This document shows, piece by piece, positions 1 to 9,313 of a stretch of 64,000 bases of DNA. The notes under the pieces are model-generated. The model was not told the origin of the DNA. It did no database searches and saw only the letters and a program-made list of their open reading frames with translations. Positions within the stretch are counted from its first letter, which is position 1. Each line of letters begins with the position of its first letter. The position numbers and the translations under genes are program-made. The DNA comes from Solirubrobacter sp963736505 (GTDB taxonomy: Bacteria; Actinomycetota; Thermoleophilia; Solirubrobacterales; Solirubrobacteraceae), in the NCBI GenBank assembly GCA_963736505.1, contig CAVTOZ010000005.1:496001-560000 (forward strand), in the 5' to 3' direction.

Positions 1-28
1 GTTGACGTCCAGATGAGAAGGTATCATT

Positions 29-550
29 GTGCGCACACGCACGATGAGCAGCGTCTATCGCAGCATCCTCGTGGCGGTCGATGGCTCCCCCGACGCCGAC
101 GCGGCGCTTGTCCACGCCGCCGCTCTCGCGCGCGATCAGAACGCCCGCCTGACGCTGCTCACCGCGATCCCGCCGATGCCGGCGACGGCGCTGCTGGCCT
201 CCGGCGCCGCGCCCCCGCGCAGCGAGGTGATCCGCCACTACGCCGAGACGCTGCGGCGCGCGACCGACTCGCTGCCGTCCGACGTGAGCGTCACGACGCT
301 GCTCGTCGAGGGCACGCCGGCGCGCGCGCTCGTCCAGCGCGCCGAGTCCGGCGACTACGACCTGATCGTGATGGGCTCGCACGGCCACGGGCGGCTGCAC
401 GCGTCGCTGCTCGGCTGCGTCTCGCAGAAGGTCCTGCACTCGAGCCCGATCCCCGTCCTGCTGACGCGCGCCCCGCGCGAGGAGCCGGCGCCGGCGCCGG
501 TTCCGGCGCCCGCGCGGACCGTCGGCGATACGGCGCCCGGGCTCACGTAG
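29..550 (+). CDS. Universal stress protein (UspA family)
   Basis: A 173-residue single Usp domain, a cytoplasmic nucleotide-binding alpha/beta fold linked to stress survival. The N-terminal strand ILVAVDGSPDAD is the usual Usp start. The C-terminal segment IVMGSHGHGRLHASLLGCVS fits the ATP-binding G-2x-G-9x-G(S/T) motif, so it is probably the ATP-binding type. The last 25 residues are a Pro/Ala/Glu tail. The GTG at 29 is preferred because GAGAAGG lies 7 bases upstream; the ATG at 44 is the alternative. Its left neighbour is outside the window and the gene to the right is convergent. Confidence 0.93.
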   Translation: MRTRTMSSVYRSILVAVDGSPDADAALVHAAALARDQNARLTLLTAIPPMPATALLASGAAPPRSEVIRHYAETLRRATDSLPSDVSVTTLLVEGTPARALVQRAESGDYDLIVMGSHGHGRLHASLLGCVSQKVLHSSPIPVLLTRAPREEPAPAPVPAPARTVGDTAPGLT

Positions 551-571
551 CGAGCCCGAGCGCCGGGTGCC

Positions 572-2062
572 TTACGGCGTCGTCGTCGACAGCGTGAACG
601 TCAGCGTCTTGCTGTAGCTGCCGGTGCGCAGCGCGTCCGTGGCGCCGATCGTCTGCTTGAAGCCGATCGTCACGTTGTCGTTGCTCACGGGCTTGGTGTA
701 GGTGAGCAGCGTCGTCGGGCTCGAGGCGCCGCCGACCGCGGCGTACGCGCCGCCGGTCCCGCCCGCGCTGGTCGCGTTGGCCTGCAGGGCCTGCGGCAGC
801 GAGAACGCGCCGTTGACGAGGTGGCCGGTCGCGTTCGAGCTCGGGTCGGCGACCGACAGGGTCCCGTCGCCCGCCGTGCTGATCACGTTCGCCGTGGTGG
901 ACGCGAGATAGTCCATCGGCACGCCCGGAGCGAAGGTGCCGAACGAGGCCGCCGTGCCGAGCGACAGCGAGAGCGTCGCCGGGACGGTGCCGCCGACGTC
1001 GAGCGGGTTCGCGTTGATGCGGCCGAACACGCCCTGCGTCTCGCCGTTCGGGCCCGCGGTGAAGTACAGCGCGTTCGTCGGGCCGTTGTTCGTCGCCCCG
1101 CTGCCGAACTCGAGCGCCCACAGGCCGCCGATCGAGAGCGGGCCGCCGGTCGACGCCTGCAGCGTGCCGTCCGGCGTCCAGGTGTTCGCCGGCCCCTCCT
1201 TGAAGGCGTTGATGCGGCCGTCGCCGAAGTTGCCGATCAGCAGGTCGCCGCTGAACGCGCCGAAGTTCGTCGGCGCCTGCGCGATGCCCCACGGCGCGTT
1301 GAGCACGCCGGCGGAGGCGACGCGGCCGAGCAGCGCGCCCGAGGTGCTGAACACGTTGACGTAGCCGAGTCCGGCGCCGTCGACCTCGTCCTCGGCATCC
1401 GCGTCCTGCTTGGCGTACGTGACGAAGATCCGGCTGCCGATCGTCTGGATCCCGAACGGCGCGTAGCCGGCGGGCAGGCTCGGGTCGGTGAACGCGCCGG
1501 CCGGGGCCGTGACGAGCGCCCACTGCGAGCTGACGACGTCGACGCCGCCGTTGTGGAAGTCGGCCGCGTACAGCTGCGGGCCGGCGGCGGCGGTCGCGAT
1601 CGCGAGGCCCTTGTAGATCGCGCCGGCGTGCGTGAAGCCGAGGACCGCGGCGGTGCCGGAGCGCCAGCCGAGGATCGTGCCGGCCTCGGTGTCGGCGATG
1701 AAGCTCGACTGGCCGCCCGGGATCGGGAACGCGCCGGCGGTGCCGTTCCAGACGATGCCGGTCGGGCCGCCGGGCGTCGCGACGACGGTGTTGTTCACGG
1801 CGCCGGTCGCCGGGACGATCGTCATCGTGTTCGACCCGTTGTTCGCGGGCCACCAGGGCGACGTCGGGCTGCTGACGAGGCCCCAGGGATTGATCAGGTT
1901 GAGCGTGTCGTAGCGATCCGCGGGGAGCAGGAGCGCATTGCTCGAGACGATGTTGTGGACGACGTACTGATTGCTCGCCGCGACCGCGGTGCCGGCGAAC
2001 GCGAGGCCGGCCAAGGCCACCGCTATGGCGGTCCTGGACCCTCGGGCGAAGATGCTGTGCAC
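572..2062 (-). CDS. Secreted TIGR03118-family protein with C-terminal beta module
   Basis: A 496-residue exported protein. It starts with GTG after TAGGAGG (9-base spacing) and has a signal peptide ending near AGTAVAA. Residues about 30-390 match the TIGR03118 type as I know it: the opening VVHNIVSSNALLLPA, the phrase INPWGLVSSPTSPWWPANN, and repeated blade-like stretches (GGPTGIVWN, APWGIAQAPTNFGAFSG), which suggests a beta-propeller. The last ~100 residues look like a separate Thr/Ser-rich beta module ending in TFTLSTTTP. No catalytic residues are recognised and the function of the family is unknown to me. It is a single gene, convergent with the stress protein. Confidence 0.85.
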   Translation of the reverse strand: MHSIFARGSRTAIAVALAGLAFAGTAVAASNQYVVHNIVSSNALLLPADRYDTLNLINPWGLVSSPTSPWWPANNGSNTMTIVPATGAVNNTVVATPGGPTGIVWNGTAGAFPIPGGQSSFIADTEAGTILGWRSGTAAVLGFTHAGAIYKGLAIATAAAGPQLYAADFHNGGVDVVSSQWALVTAPAGAFTDPSLPAGYAPFGIQTIGSRIFVTYAKQDADAEDEVDGAGLGYVNVFSTSGALLGRVASAGVLNAPWGIAQAPTNFGAFSGDLLIGNFGDGRINAFKEGPANTWTPDGTLQASTGGPLSIGGLWALEFGSGATNNGPTNALYFTAGPNGETQGVFGRINANPLDVGGTVPATLSLSLGTAASFGTFAPGVPMDYLASTTANVISTAGDGTLSVADPSSNATGHLVNGAFSLPQALQANATSAGGTGGAYAAVGGASSPTTLLTYTKPVSNDNVTIGFKQTIGATDALRTGSYSKTLTFTLSTTTP

Positions 2063-2158
2063 AGCGGTGGGCCTCCTACCTGGACGCTGATCGCCGGCCG
2101 CCGACCCTCGCGGCGCCCGGCGCCCTCAGGCGACATTACGCAATGTGACCCGATGCGT

Positions 2159-2371
2159 TCAGTCCTTTCTCGGAAATTTCTCGTCGGCGCGCTGCAGCGT
2201 GAGGATCTTGGCCGGCGGACCCGCGTGGTTGGCGCGCTGCGTGTCGGCGCGCGCGGCCGCCGGACCGGCCACCGAGGCGCCCGTGAGCGCGACCGTGGCG
2301 AGCGCGGCGGGAAGCAGGCGAGCGAAGCGGCGGTTGGGCAGGACCTGCTGGTGGCGTGATCGTCTTGGCAT
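2159..2371 (-). CDS. Small secreted peptide, function unknown
   Basis: A 70-residue protein: basic start MPRRSRHQQ, hydrophobic segment LLPAALATVALTGASVAG, and a predicted cleavage after AAARA that leaves a mature chain of about 40 residues ending in DEKFPRKD. The reading frame is open further upstream, but the ATG at 2371 has CCGAGG 8 bases before it and puts the signal peptide at the N-terminus. It is divergent from the penicillin-binding protein gene. I recognise no family. The secretion signal and ribosome site argue that it is real, but the short length leaves doubt. Confidence 0.5.
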   Translation of the reverse strand: MPRRSRHQQVLPNRRFARLLPAALATVALTGASVAGPAAARADTQRANHAGPPAKILTLQRADEKFPRKD

Positions 2372-2478
2372 GTGCCAAGCCTCGGCGCGAGCGGTCAGAA
2401 CGCCGTGGGAGCCGCCTGGGAGGTCACTGAGACGACCGGCTGGTGACATGCGCCCGCCTCTCGCGACACTCTAGATCC

Positions 2479-4347
2479 GTGACCCGCCAGCGCCCCATCC
2501 CCCGCCGCCGGACCACCGGGCGGCGATTCGCGGCGGTCGCCGCGCTGCTCATCCCCGTCGCCGCGGTGGCGGCGTTCCTGCTGCTGCGCGGCAGCGACGA
2601 CAGCGCCGCCAGGTCGCGCGCCGCCGTCGCCGCCTTCGCCGCCGCGTGGAGCCGAGGCGACGACGCGCGCGCCGGCGCCCTGACCGACGGCCCCGCCGCC
2701 GCGAAGGCGCTGAAGTTCAACCGCGCCGGCCTCGACGGCGCGAAGGTCAAGGTCACGCCCGGGAAGCTGACCGTCAAGGACGGCCGCGCGACCGGCCGGC
2801 TGCGGATCGCCTGGCAGGTGCCGGCGATCGGCGCCTACGCCTACTCCGCCCCCGTCACGGCCGTGAAGGTCAAGGACCGCTGGCTCGTCCACTACAGCCC
2901 GCGCACGATCCACCCGTCGCTGACGGCGGGCACGCGCCTCGGGACCGACGCGAGCGGCAGCGGCCGCGCCGACATCCTCGACCGCGACGGGCGGCCGCTC
3001 GTGCAGGACCGCGCCGTCGTGCGCGTCGGGCTCCAGCGCGACAAGGTGACCGACGTGGGCGCGAGCACGAGCGCGCTCGCCGGCGCGCTCGACCTCGACG
3101 CCGGCGCGCTCGCGAAGGCCGTCCGCGGCGCCGGGCCGAAGCAGTTCGTCGAGGCGCAGACGCTGCGCAAGAGCGACTACGACGACATCAAGGCCAAGCT
3201 CGACGGCATCCCGGGGCTGCTGACCGTCGACGGGACGGCGCCGCTGGCGCCGACGCGCGCGTTCGGCCGCGCGCTGCTCGGCGGCGTCGGGCTCACGCCC
3301 GGCTCCGAGACGGGCCAGTGGGGCCTGGAGAAGGTCTTCGACAAGCAGCTCTCCGGCATCCCGGCGCGCCGGATCCTGATCCGCGAGATCGCCGGCGGGA
3401 CGGCCGTGCGCACGCTCAAGAAGCTCCCGGGCACGAAGCCGAAGCCGCTGCACACGACGCTCTCGACCCAGGTGCAGACCGCCGCCGAGTCCGCGCTGGC
3501 CGGCGAGGACGCCGAAGCGGCGCTCGTCGCCGTGCAGCCGTCGACCGGCGACATCCTGGCCGTCGCCAACCGGCCGGAGGACAACACGTTCGACCGCGCA
3601 CTGGCGGGGTCCTACGCGCCCGGCTCCACCTTCAAGGTGATCACCACCGCGGCGCTGCTGCGCGACGGCTTCGACCCCGCCTCGACGGTGCCGTGCCCGA
3701 AGACGATCGTCGTCGACGGCAAGACGTTCAAGAACTTCGAGGGCGAGGAGAGCGGCGCCGCCTCGTTCGCCGACGACTTCGCGATCTCGTGCAACACCGC
3801 GTTCGTCTCGCTCGCGCCCAGGCTCCCGGCCGACGCGCTCGAGCAGACGGCGCAGGACTACGGGCTCGGCCGCACGTACGACCTGCCGCTCGGCACCGCG
3901 CGCACGCACGTCCCGCCCGGCACCGACAAGGTCAGCCGCGCCGCGTCGATGATCGGGCAGGCCAAGATCACCGTGACGCCGGTGGCGATGGCCGGCGTCG
4001 CCGCGGCGGTGGCGGACGGGCGCTGGCGCCAGCCGCGGCTCGTCGCGGGCGACCCGTCGAATTCCGGCCCGGCGCTGAAGGCCTCCGAGCTGTCGACGCT
4101 GCGCGACCTGATGCGCCAGGTCGTCACGCGCGGGACCGCCGCCACCGCGCTGGCGGGCGCGCCCGGCGAGATCGCGGGCAAGACCGGCACGGCCGAGTTC
4201 GGCGGCGCCGACCCGCCGGAGACGCACGCCTGGTTCATCGCCTACCGCGGCGACGTGGCGATCGCGATGCTGGTCGAGAAGGGCTCCAGCGGCGGCGCGG
4301 TCGCCGCGCCGCTGGCGGCGAAGTTCTTCAGCGCGCTCGGGTCATAG
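2479..4347 (+). CDS. Class B penicillin-binding protein (MecA_N-type transpeptidase)
   Basis: A membrane-anchored D,D-transpeptidase that cross-links peptidoglycan. After a basic N-terminus there is one transmembrane helix (VAALLIPVAAVAAFLLL), an NTF2-like MecA_N domain (about 40-150), a dimerisation region and the transpeptidase domain. The three active-site motifs are present: STFK (Ser383, Lys386), SCN (Ser437) and KTGT (Lys568). The length of 622 is normal for PBP2a/PbpA-like proteins. The GTG at 2479 has GACACT 8 bases upstream; a GTG at 2443 would add 12 unneeded residues. Its stop overlaps the convergent ABC ATPase gene by 6 bases. Confidence 0.93.
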   Translation: MTRQRPIPRRRTTGRRFAAVAALLIPVAAVAAFLLLRGSDDSAARSRAAVAAFAAAWSRGDDARAGALTDGPAAAKALKFNRAGLDGAKVKVTPGKLTVKDGRATGRLRIAWQVPAIGAYAYSAPVTAVKVKDRWLVHYSPRTIHPSLTAGTRLGTDASGSGRADILDRDGRPLVQDRAVVRVGLQRDKVTDVGASTSALAGALDLDAGALAKAVRGAGPKQFVEAQTLRKSDYDDIKAKLDGIPGLLTVDGTAPLAPTRAFGRALLGGVGLTPGSETGQWGLEKVFDKQLSGIPARRILIREIAGGTAVRTLKKLPGTKPKPLHTTLSTQVQTAAESALAGEDAEAALVAVQPSTGDILAVANRPEDNTFDRALAGSYAPGSTFKVITTAALLRDGFDPASTVPCPKTIVVDGKTFKNFEGEESGAASFADDFAISCNTAFVSLAPRLPADALEQTAQDYGLGRTYDLPLGTARTHVPPGTDKVSRAASMIGQAKITVTPVAMAGVAAAVADGRWRQPRLVAGDPSNSGPALKASELSTLRDLMRQVVTRGTAATALAGAPGEIAGKTGTAEFGGADPPETHAWFIAYRGDVAIAMLVEKGSSGGAVAAPLAAKFFSALGS

Positions 4348-5376
4348 CCGCGCGCCGCTCACGGCGTCGAACAGATGCGCCTCCTCGCCGCGCACGACGA
4401 GGTTGACGCGCTCCCCGCGCTCGGGCGTCCCGTGCGCGCCGGTGCGCGCGACGAGCCTGCCGATCTCCGAGGCGCAGTACACGTAGGCGTCGGCGCCGAG
4501 CTCCTCGACGGCCTCCACACGCGCCGGCACGCCGCCCGCGCCGAGCGTCAATGCCTCCGGCCGCACGCCGACGACGACGCGGTCGCAGCCCGAGGGGACC
4601 CGGATCGTCGCGCCACCGAGCTCGACCGCGCCGTTGCTCGGCGGCAGCTCGCACAGACTCATCGCGGGCGAGCCGATGAAGCCCGCGACGAACACGTTCG
4701 CCGGCCGGTCGTACAGCGCGCGCGGCGTGTCGCACTGCTGCAGGCGCCCGCGGTCGAGCACGGCGACGCGGTGGCCGAGCGTCATCGCCTCGACCTGGTC
4801 GTGCGTGACGAACACCGTCGTGATCCCCAGCCGGGCCTGCAGCGCGGCGATCTCCGCGCGCATCTGCACGCGCAGCTTGGCGTCGAGGTTCGAGAGCGGC
4901 TCGTCCATCAGGAACACGCGCGGCTCGCGCACCAGCGCGCGGCCCATCGCGACCCGCTGGCGCTGGCCGCCGGACAGCTGCGCCGGCTTGCGCCGCAGGT
5001 ACGGGACGATGTCGAGCAGCTCCGCCACGGCGCGCACGCGGCGCTCGCGCTCGGCCGGCTTGACGCGCGCCATCTTGAGCGGGAACGCCATGTTGGCGGC
5101 CACGTCGAGGTACGGGTAGAGCGAGTAGTTCTGGAACACCATCGCGACGTCGCGCTGCTTGGGCGCGGCGTCGGTCACGTCCTCGCCGTCGATCAGGATC
5201 GCGCCCGCGTCGACCTCCTCCAGGCCGGCCAGCATGCGCAGCGCGGTCGACTTGCCGGAGCCGGACGGGCCGACGAGCACGAGCATCTCGCCGTCGGCGA
5301 CCGTCAGGTCGAGCGCGTCGACGGCCAGCTCGTCGCCGTAGTGCTTCGTCGCCTGCTCGAACCGCACCTCAGACAT
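4342..5376 (-). CDS. Sugar ABC transporter ATPase (UgpC/MsmX type)
   Basis: A 344-residue ATPase of a CUT1 sugar importer, acting on the inner face of the membrane. Walker A GPSGSGKST (36-44), Q-loop near FQNYSLYP, signature LSGGQ (134-138), Walker B VFLMDEP with Glu159, and the H-loop VTHDQVEAMTLG are intact. A C-terminal TOBE-like region follows from about 240. It is the last gene of a six-gene sugar operon and overlaps the kinase gene by 8 bases. Such ATPases often serve several importers, but the tight linkage suggests this one energises the adjacent permeases. Confidence 0.95.
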   Translation of the reverse strand: MSEVRFEQATKHYGDELAVDALDLTVADGEMLVLVGPSGSGKSTALRMLAGLEEVDAGAILIDGEDVTDAAPKQRDVAMVFQNYSLYPYLDVAANMAFPLKMARVKPAERERRVRAVAELLDIVPYLRRKPAQLSGGQRQRVAMGRALVREPRVFLMDEPLSNLDAKLRVQMRAEIAALQARLGITTVFVTHDQVEAMTLGHRVAVLDRGRLQQCDTPRALYDRPANVFVAGFIGSPAMSLCELPPSNGAVELGGATIRVPSGCDRVVVGVRPEALTLGAGGVPARVEAVEELGADAYVYCASEIGRLVARTGAHGTPERGERVNLVVRGEEAHLFDAVSGARL

Positions 5377-6349
5377 CGACGACGCTCCTCATCTCGGCCA
5401 GCTCGCGGCGCACGCGCTCGTGCGCCTCGACGCCGGCGCCCAGCTCGTCGAGTCCGAGCAGCGCCGCGCCGACGATCGGCGGCTCGGGCACGATGCGCGC
5501 CGCCAGGCCGGGGCCGACGGCGGCGATCCCCTCGTCGATCGCGGCCAGCAGGTGGGCGTGCCCCGCGCGCAGGATGCCGCCGCCGAGCAGGACCTCGACC
5601 GGCGCGTCGAGCAGTCCGAGCCGCATCGCGGCGACTCGCACGAACGCGACGACCTCGTAGGCGAGCTGGTCGACGAGCGCCGTCGCGACGTCGTCGCGTC
5701 CGGCCTCGGCGAGCACGACCGGGGCGAGCTCCATCACGTCGCGCAGCGGGATCCGGCCGAGGTGCATCGCCTCGGCGAGCTCGCCGGGCGTCGCGAGACC
5801 GAACGCCGCGGGGACCGCCTGCTCGAGCGCCGTCCGCGGCCCGCGGCCGTCCTGCGAGCGCGCGGCCGCCGCCAGCGCCGCGAGGCCGAGATCGTAGCCG
5901 CCGCCCCAATCGCCCGTGATCGTGCCGAGCGCCGGGAAGCGGGCGTGGCGCCCGTCCGGGTCGACCCCGACGCAGTTGATGCCGGCGCCGCAGGTGACCG
6001 CGATGCCCCAACCGCGGTCGGTGCCGGCGCGCAGGATCGCGAACGTGTCGTTGCCCACCGTCGCGCGCCCGGCCCAGCCGCGGGCGGCGACCGCGGCCTG
6101 CAGCGCCGCCTCCTCCTCGGGCAGATCGGCACCCGCGAGCAGCAGGTGGCCGACCGCGGCCGCCGGCCGCTCCCCGGGCGCGGCCTCCTCGAGCAGGCGC
6201 TCGAGCACCTCCAGGCAGCCGTCGAGGCCGACGTGGTGGGGCGAGCACAGCGGTCCGCGCGCGAGCGCCAGGACGGCGCCGTCGGGCCCGATCAACGCGA
6301 GGTCGGTCTTGGAGTTGCCGCCGTCGACGGCGAGCACGGCCGCGCTCAC
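5369..6349 (-). CDS. BadF/BadG/BcrA-type kinase (N-acetylglucosamine kinase-like)
   Basis: A 326-residue ASKHA-fold kinase. The phosphate-1 loop VDGGNSKTDLALI lies at the N-terminus, the phosphate-2/adenosine elements include CGAGINCVG and TGDWGGGYDLG, and GGGILRAG is near the C-terminus. These are typical of the BadF/BcrA family that includes GlcNAc kinase. The GTG start at 6349 overlaps the stop of the GH4 gene as GTGA, so translation is probably coupled. Next to an ABC importer and a GH4 enzyme that normally needs a 6-phosphorylated substrate, I infer that it phosphorylates the imported sugar or disaccharide. The exact substrate is not readable. Confidence 0.85.
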   Translation of the reverse strand: MSAAVLAVDGGNSKTDLALIGPDGAVLALARGPLCSPHHVGLDGCLEVLERLLEEAAPGERPAAAVGHLLLAGADLPEEEAALQAAVAARGWAGRATVGNDTFAILRAGTDRGWGIAVTCGAGINCVGVDPDGRHARFPALGTITGDWGGGYDLGLAALAAAARSQDGRGPRTALEQAVPAAFGLATPGELAEAMHLGRIPLRDVMELAPVVLAEAGRDDVATALVDQLAYEVVAFVRVAAMRLGLLDAPVEVLLGGGILRAGHAHLLAAIDEGIAAVGPGLAARIVPEPPIVGAALLGLDELGAGVEAHERVRRELAEMRSVVDV

Positions 6350-7497
6350 GAGAACATTCCCCGCAAGCCCTCGACCATCGCCCACTGGCCGATCAGCGGG
6401 TGCGCCAGCAGCGCCTTGCGCACGTCGCCCCGCGCCGCCAGCCGCTCGTACGCGGCGACGTGCTGGACGAGGCCGAGCAGCTCCGGCGCGAGCGGTCGCT
6501 GCGGCAGCGGGTGGGCGCCGCCGCCGTCGACTCGGGCCGGAACCTCGACGACGTCGTCGTCGGAGAGGCCCGCGAGCGTGCCGTGGTTGCGGATGTCGAC
6601 CACGTGGGTGGCCCCGTCGCCGCTGTGCAGCGAGCGCACGAGCCGCGACGCCGCCTCGCTGTAGAACGCGCCGCCGCGCTGCTCCAGGAGCTTCGGCTTG
6701 GCCGTCGTGCGCGGGTCCCTGTAGAGCTCGAGCAGCTCGCGCTCGATCTGGGCCACCGCCTGCGCGCGCGGGATCTCGCCGTCGCGCTGCGCGGCGAGCA
6801 CCTCGTCGTGCGCGTAGTAGTAGCGCAGGTAGTAGCTCGGCACCGCGCCCAGCTCGTCCAGGACCGCGCGCGGGATCCCGGCGGCCAGCTCGTCGCCGTG
6901 CGAGGCCAGGAGCCCCGGCAGCTCGTCGCGCCCGTCGACCCAGACCGCTCGCACCCACGTCAGGTGGTTGAGCCCGACCTGGTCCACGACGATCCGGTCG
7001 GGCTCGACGCCGAGCCACGGCGCGACCGCGCGCTCGAACGAGATCGCCACGTTGCACAGTCCGATCGCCCGGTGGCCGGCGTCGAGCAGCGCGCGGGTGA
7101 CGATCCCGACCGGATTGGTGAAGTCGACGATCCACGTGTCCTTCGGGACGCGGGAGGCGATGTCGAGCACGACGGGAACGGTTCGCAGCGCCTTCGCGAG
7201 CCCGCCGGCGCCGGTCGTCTCCTGCCCGATGCAGCCGCACGGCAGCGGCAGCGTCTCGTCCTGCAGCCGCGCCGCCTGGCCGCCGACACGCAACTGGATC
7301 AGGACGAAGTCGGCGCCGTCGAGCGCGCGGTCGAGGTCGGCCTCGAGGCGGACGCCGCCGCGCATCCGGCGCGCGAGCCCGCCCACGACGGCGAGGCGCT
7401 CGGCGTCGACGTCGTGGAGAACCAGCTCGTCGGCCTCCAACCCCGACACGAGCTCGGGCGTGTAGGTCGAGCCCGCCCCGATCACGGCGACCCTCAT
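6346..7497 (-). CDS. Glycoside hydrolase family 4 (6-phospho-beta-glucosidase-like)
   Basis: A 383-residue GH4 enzyme. GH4 members cleave (usually 6-phospho) glycosides by an NAD- and Mn-dependent redox mechanism. The N-terminus VAVIGAGSTYTPELV is the NAD-binding Rossmann motif. GQETTGAGGLAKALR is the conserved GH4 segment, Cys148 in GLCN and His178 in GLNHL are the expected metal ligands, and Tyr in YYLRYYYAHDE is near the catalytic region. At 383 residues it is somewhat short for the family. Its ATG overlaps the upstream permease stop as ATGA. The operon has no PTS, so the 6-phosphate probably comes from the adjacent kinase. Confidence 0.9.
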   Translation of the reverse strand: MRVAVIGAGSTYTPELVSGLEADELVLHDVDAERLAVVGGLARRMRGGVRLEADLDRALDGADFVLIQLRVGGQAARLQDETLPLPCGCIGQETTGAGGLAKALRTVPVVLDIASRVPKDTWIVDFTNPVGIVTRALLDAGHRAIGLCNVAISFERAVAPWLGVEPDRIVVDQVGLNHLTWVRAVWVDGRDELPGLLASHGDELAAGIPRAVLDELGAVPSYYLRYYYAHDEVLAAQRDGEIPRAQAVAQIERELLELYRDPRTTAKPKLLEQRGGAFYSEAASRLVRSLHSGDGATHVVDIRNHGTLAGLSDDDVVEVPARVDGGGAHPLPQRPLAPELLGLVQHVAAYERLAARGDVRKALLAHPLIGQWAMVEGLRGMFS

Positions 7498-8372
7498 CCC
7501 TTCACCCCCGTCAGCGTCACGCCCTCCACGAACGCCTTCTGCGCCGCGAAGAAGACCGCGATCACGGGCGCCATGAACAGCAGCGTGGCCATCATCGTCA
7601 GGTTCCACTGCACCTGGTAGGTGGTGCGGAACTGCGCCAGGCCGACCGACAGCGTCCAATGGTCGGGGTTCTCGCCCGTGTAGAGCAGCGGGCCGAAGAA
7701 GTCGTTCCAGGCGTACAGGAAGCTGAACAGCGCGACGGCGGCGATCGCCGGCTTGGCCAGCCGCAGGATCACGGTCGCGAGGATCCGCAGCTCGCCGCAG
7801 CCGTCGACGCGCGCGGCGTCCGCGTACTCCTCCGGGATCGTGAGGAAGAACTGGCGCAGCAGGAAGATCGAGAACGCGTCGCCGAACCAGTTCGGCACGA
7901 TCAGCGGCGCGAGCGAGCCGACCAGGTGCAGCTTCGACCACATCACGTACAGCGGCACGGCCGTCACCTGCGCGGGCAGCATCATCGTCGCGAGCACGAG
8001 CAGGAAGACGGCGTCGCGGCCCTTCCAGCGGATGCGCGAGAGCGCGTAGGCGACGGGGATGCTCGAGACCAGCACGCCGACGGTGCTCAGCACCGCGTAG
8101 AGCATCGTGTTGAGCGTGTAGCGCCACATCGGCGCCTTCGCGAACACGTCGGTCACGTTGCGCCAGCGGAACGGCTGCGGCCACAGGTGCGATGACAGCG
8201 CCTGGGTGTCGGTCATCACCGCCGTCAGGAGCATGAACGCGAACGGCGCCAGGAACATGATCGCCAGCACGATCAGGATGCTGTGGTCGGCGATCGACAC
8301 GAGCGTGCGGCGGCGCCGGACGCGGCGGCGCGTCGCGCTTGGAGCGGCGGCGGAAAGCGTCGCGGCGGTCAT
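7494..8372 (-). CDS. CUT1 sugar ABC transporter permease (MalG/UgpE type)
   Basis: A 292-residue inner-membrane permease with six hydrophobic segments. The cytoplasmic EAA loop reads EEYADAARVDGCGELRI, which docks with the ATPase, and the C-terminus VEGVTLTGVKG is typical of the MalG/UgpE side of CUT1 systems. A basic leader (RRRVRRRR) precedes the first helix. The ATG at 8372 overlaps the stop of the partner permease, and its own stop overlaps the GH4 start. Both junctions are 4-base ATGA overlaps. Confidence 0.94.
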   Translation of the reverse strand: MTAATLSAAAPSATRRRVRRRRTLVSIADHSILIVLAIMFLAPFAFMLLTAVMTDTQALSSHLWPQPFRWRNVTDVFAKAPMWRYTLNTMLYAVLSTVGVLVSSIPVAYALSRIRWKGRDAVFLLVLATMMLPAQVTAVPLYVMWSKLHLVGSLAPLIVPNWFGDAFSIFLLRQFFLTIPEEYADAARVDGCGELRILATVILRLAKPAIAAVALFSFLYAWNDFFGPLLYTGENPDHWTLSVGLAQFRTTYQVQWNLTMMATLLFMAPVIAVFFAAQKAFVEGVTLTGVKG

Positions 8373-9313
8373 CGCGCGGCGTAGTGCACCCAGCGGCGAG
8401 AGTTGCGGATGATCAGCGCCGTGGCGGCGAACGCGACGGCCAGCAGCACGATCGCCATCGCCGACGCGTAGCCCATGTTGAAGAAGCGGAACCCCTGCTG
8501 GTAGAGCAGCAGCGGGTAGAACATCGTCGAGCCCTCGGGATAGCCGAGCCGGTTCGCGGGGTCCGACGCCTGGCCCGCTCCGCCGCCGACGATCGAGCTC
8601 GCGACGTAGGCCTGCGTGAAGTACTGAAGCGCGTCGATCACACCGATCACGAGCGCGAACAGCAGCACCGGGCTGATCGTCGGCAGCGTCACCCAGCGCA
8701 GCTTCTGCCAGCCGCCGGCGCCGTCGAGGTCGGCCGACTCGTACAGATGCCGCGGCACGTCGAGCAGCGCCGCCAGGAAGATGATCATCGTGTTGCCGAT
8801 CCCCCAGAGGCTCAGCAGCGTCAGCGACGGCTTCGCCCATGTCGGCGACTCGAACCACAGCGGCCCCTCGACGCCGATCAGGTGCAGCGCCGAGTTCACC
8901 GGGCCGGTCGCGGGATTGAGGATGTAGGTGAACCCGAGCGTGGCCGCGACCGGCGGCGCCAGCGTCGGCAGGTAGAAGACCGTGCGGAAGAAGCCGACGC
9001 CCGCTTTCGCGCGCGTGACCATGCCGGCCACGCCGAACGCGAACAGCACTTGCAGCGGCACCGCGATCGCGATGAACCAGAGCGTGTTGCGGACCGCGCC
9101 GCCGAGCTGCGGGTCCTTGTGCAGCATGAAGTCGTAGTTGGCGAGGCCGACCCAGCGCGGCGCCGACAACAGGTCGTAGTGCGTGAACGAGAAGTACGCG
9201 CTGGCGGCCAGCGGATAGCCGAAGAACACGATGAAGCCGACGATCCACGGGCTCATCAGCCCCAGTACGAGGCGGCGGCGCCGCCAGGCCGCGCGGCGGC
9301 GCGCCGGCGTCAC
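8369..9313 (-). CDS. CUT1 sugar ABC transporter permease (MalF/UgpA type)
   Basis: A 314-residue permease, partner of the gene that follows. The first helix after a basic start (GLMSPWIVGFIVFFGYPLAA) and the EAA loop (LYESADLDGAGGWQKLRWV) identify the MalF/UgpA subfamily. The reading frame runs open to 9412, but the GTG at 9313 overlaps the stop of the binding-protein gene as GTGA, as elsewhere in this operon, and puts the basic residues PARRRAAWRRRR just before helix 1. It should form the channel with the MalG-type subunit. Confidence 0.94.
   Translation of the reverse strand: MTPARRRAAWRRRRLVLGLMSPWIVGFIVFFGYPLAASAYFSFTHYDLLSAPRWVGLANYDFMLHKDPQLGGAVRNTLWFIAIAVPLQVLFAFGVAGMVTRAKAGVGFFRTVFYLPTLAPPVAATLGFTYILNPATGPVNSALHLIGVEGPLWFESPTWAKPSLTLLSLWGIGNTMIIFLAALLDVPRHLYESADLDGAGGWQKLRWVTLPTISPVLLFALVIGVIDALQYFTQAYVASSIVGGGAGQASDPANRLGYPEGSTMFYPLLLYQQGFRFFNMGYASAMAIVLLAVAFAATALIIRNSRRWVHYAAR

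Noticed and set aside
821..2359. Long Arg/Ala-rich plus-strand frame opposite the TIGR03118 gene
   Set aside because: Composition is typical of a shadow frame in very GC-rich DNA. The minus strand carries a signal peptide, ribosome site and family match.
2443..2478. GTG at 2443 as the start of the penicillin-binding protein
   Set aside because: It adds 12 residues before the basic N-terminus and overlaps the divergent promoter region; the GTG at 2479 fits better, though not proven.
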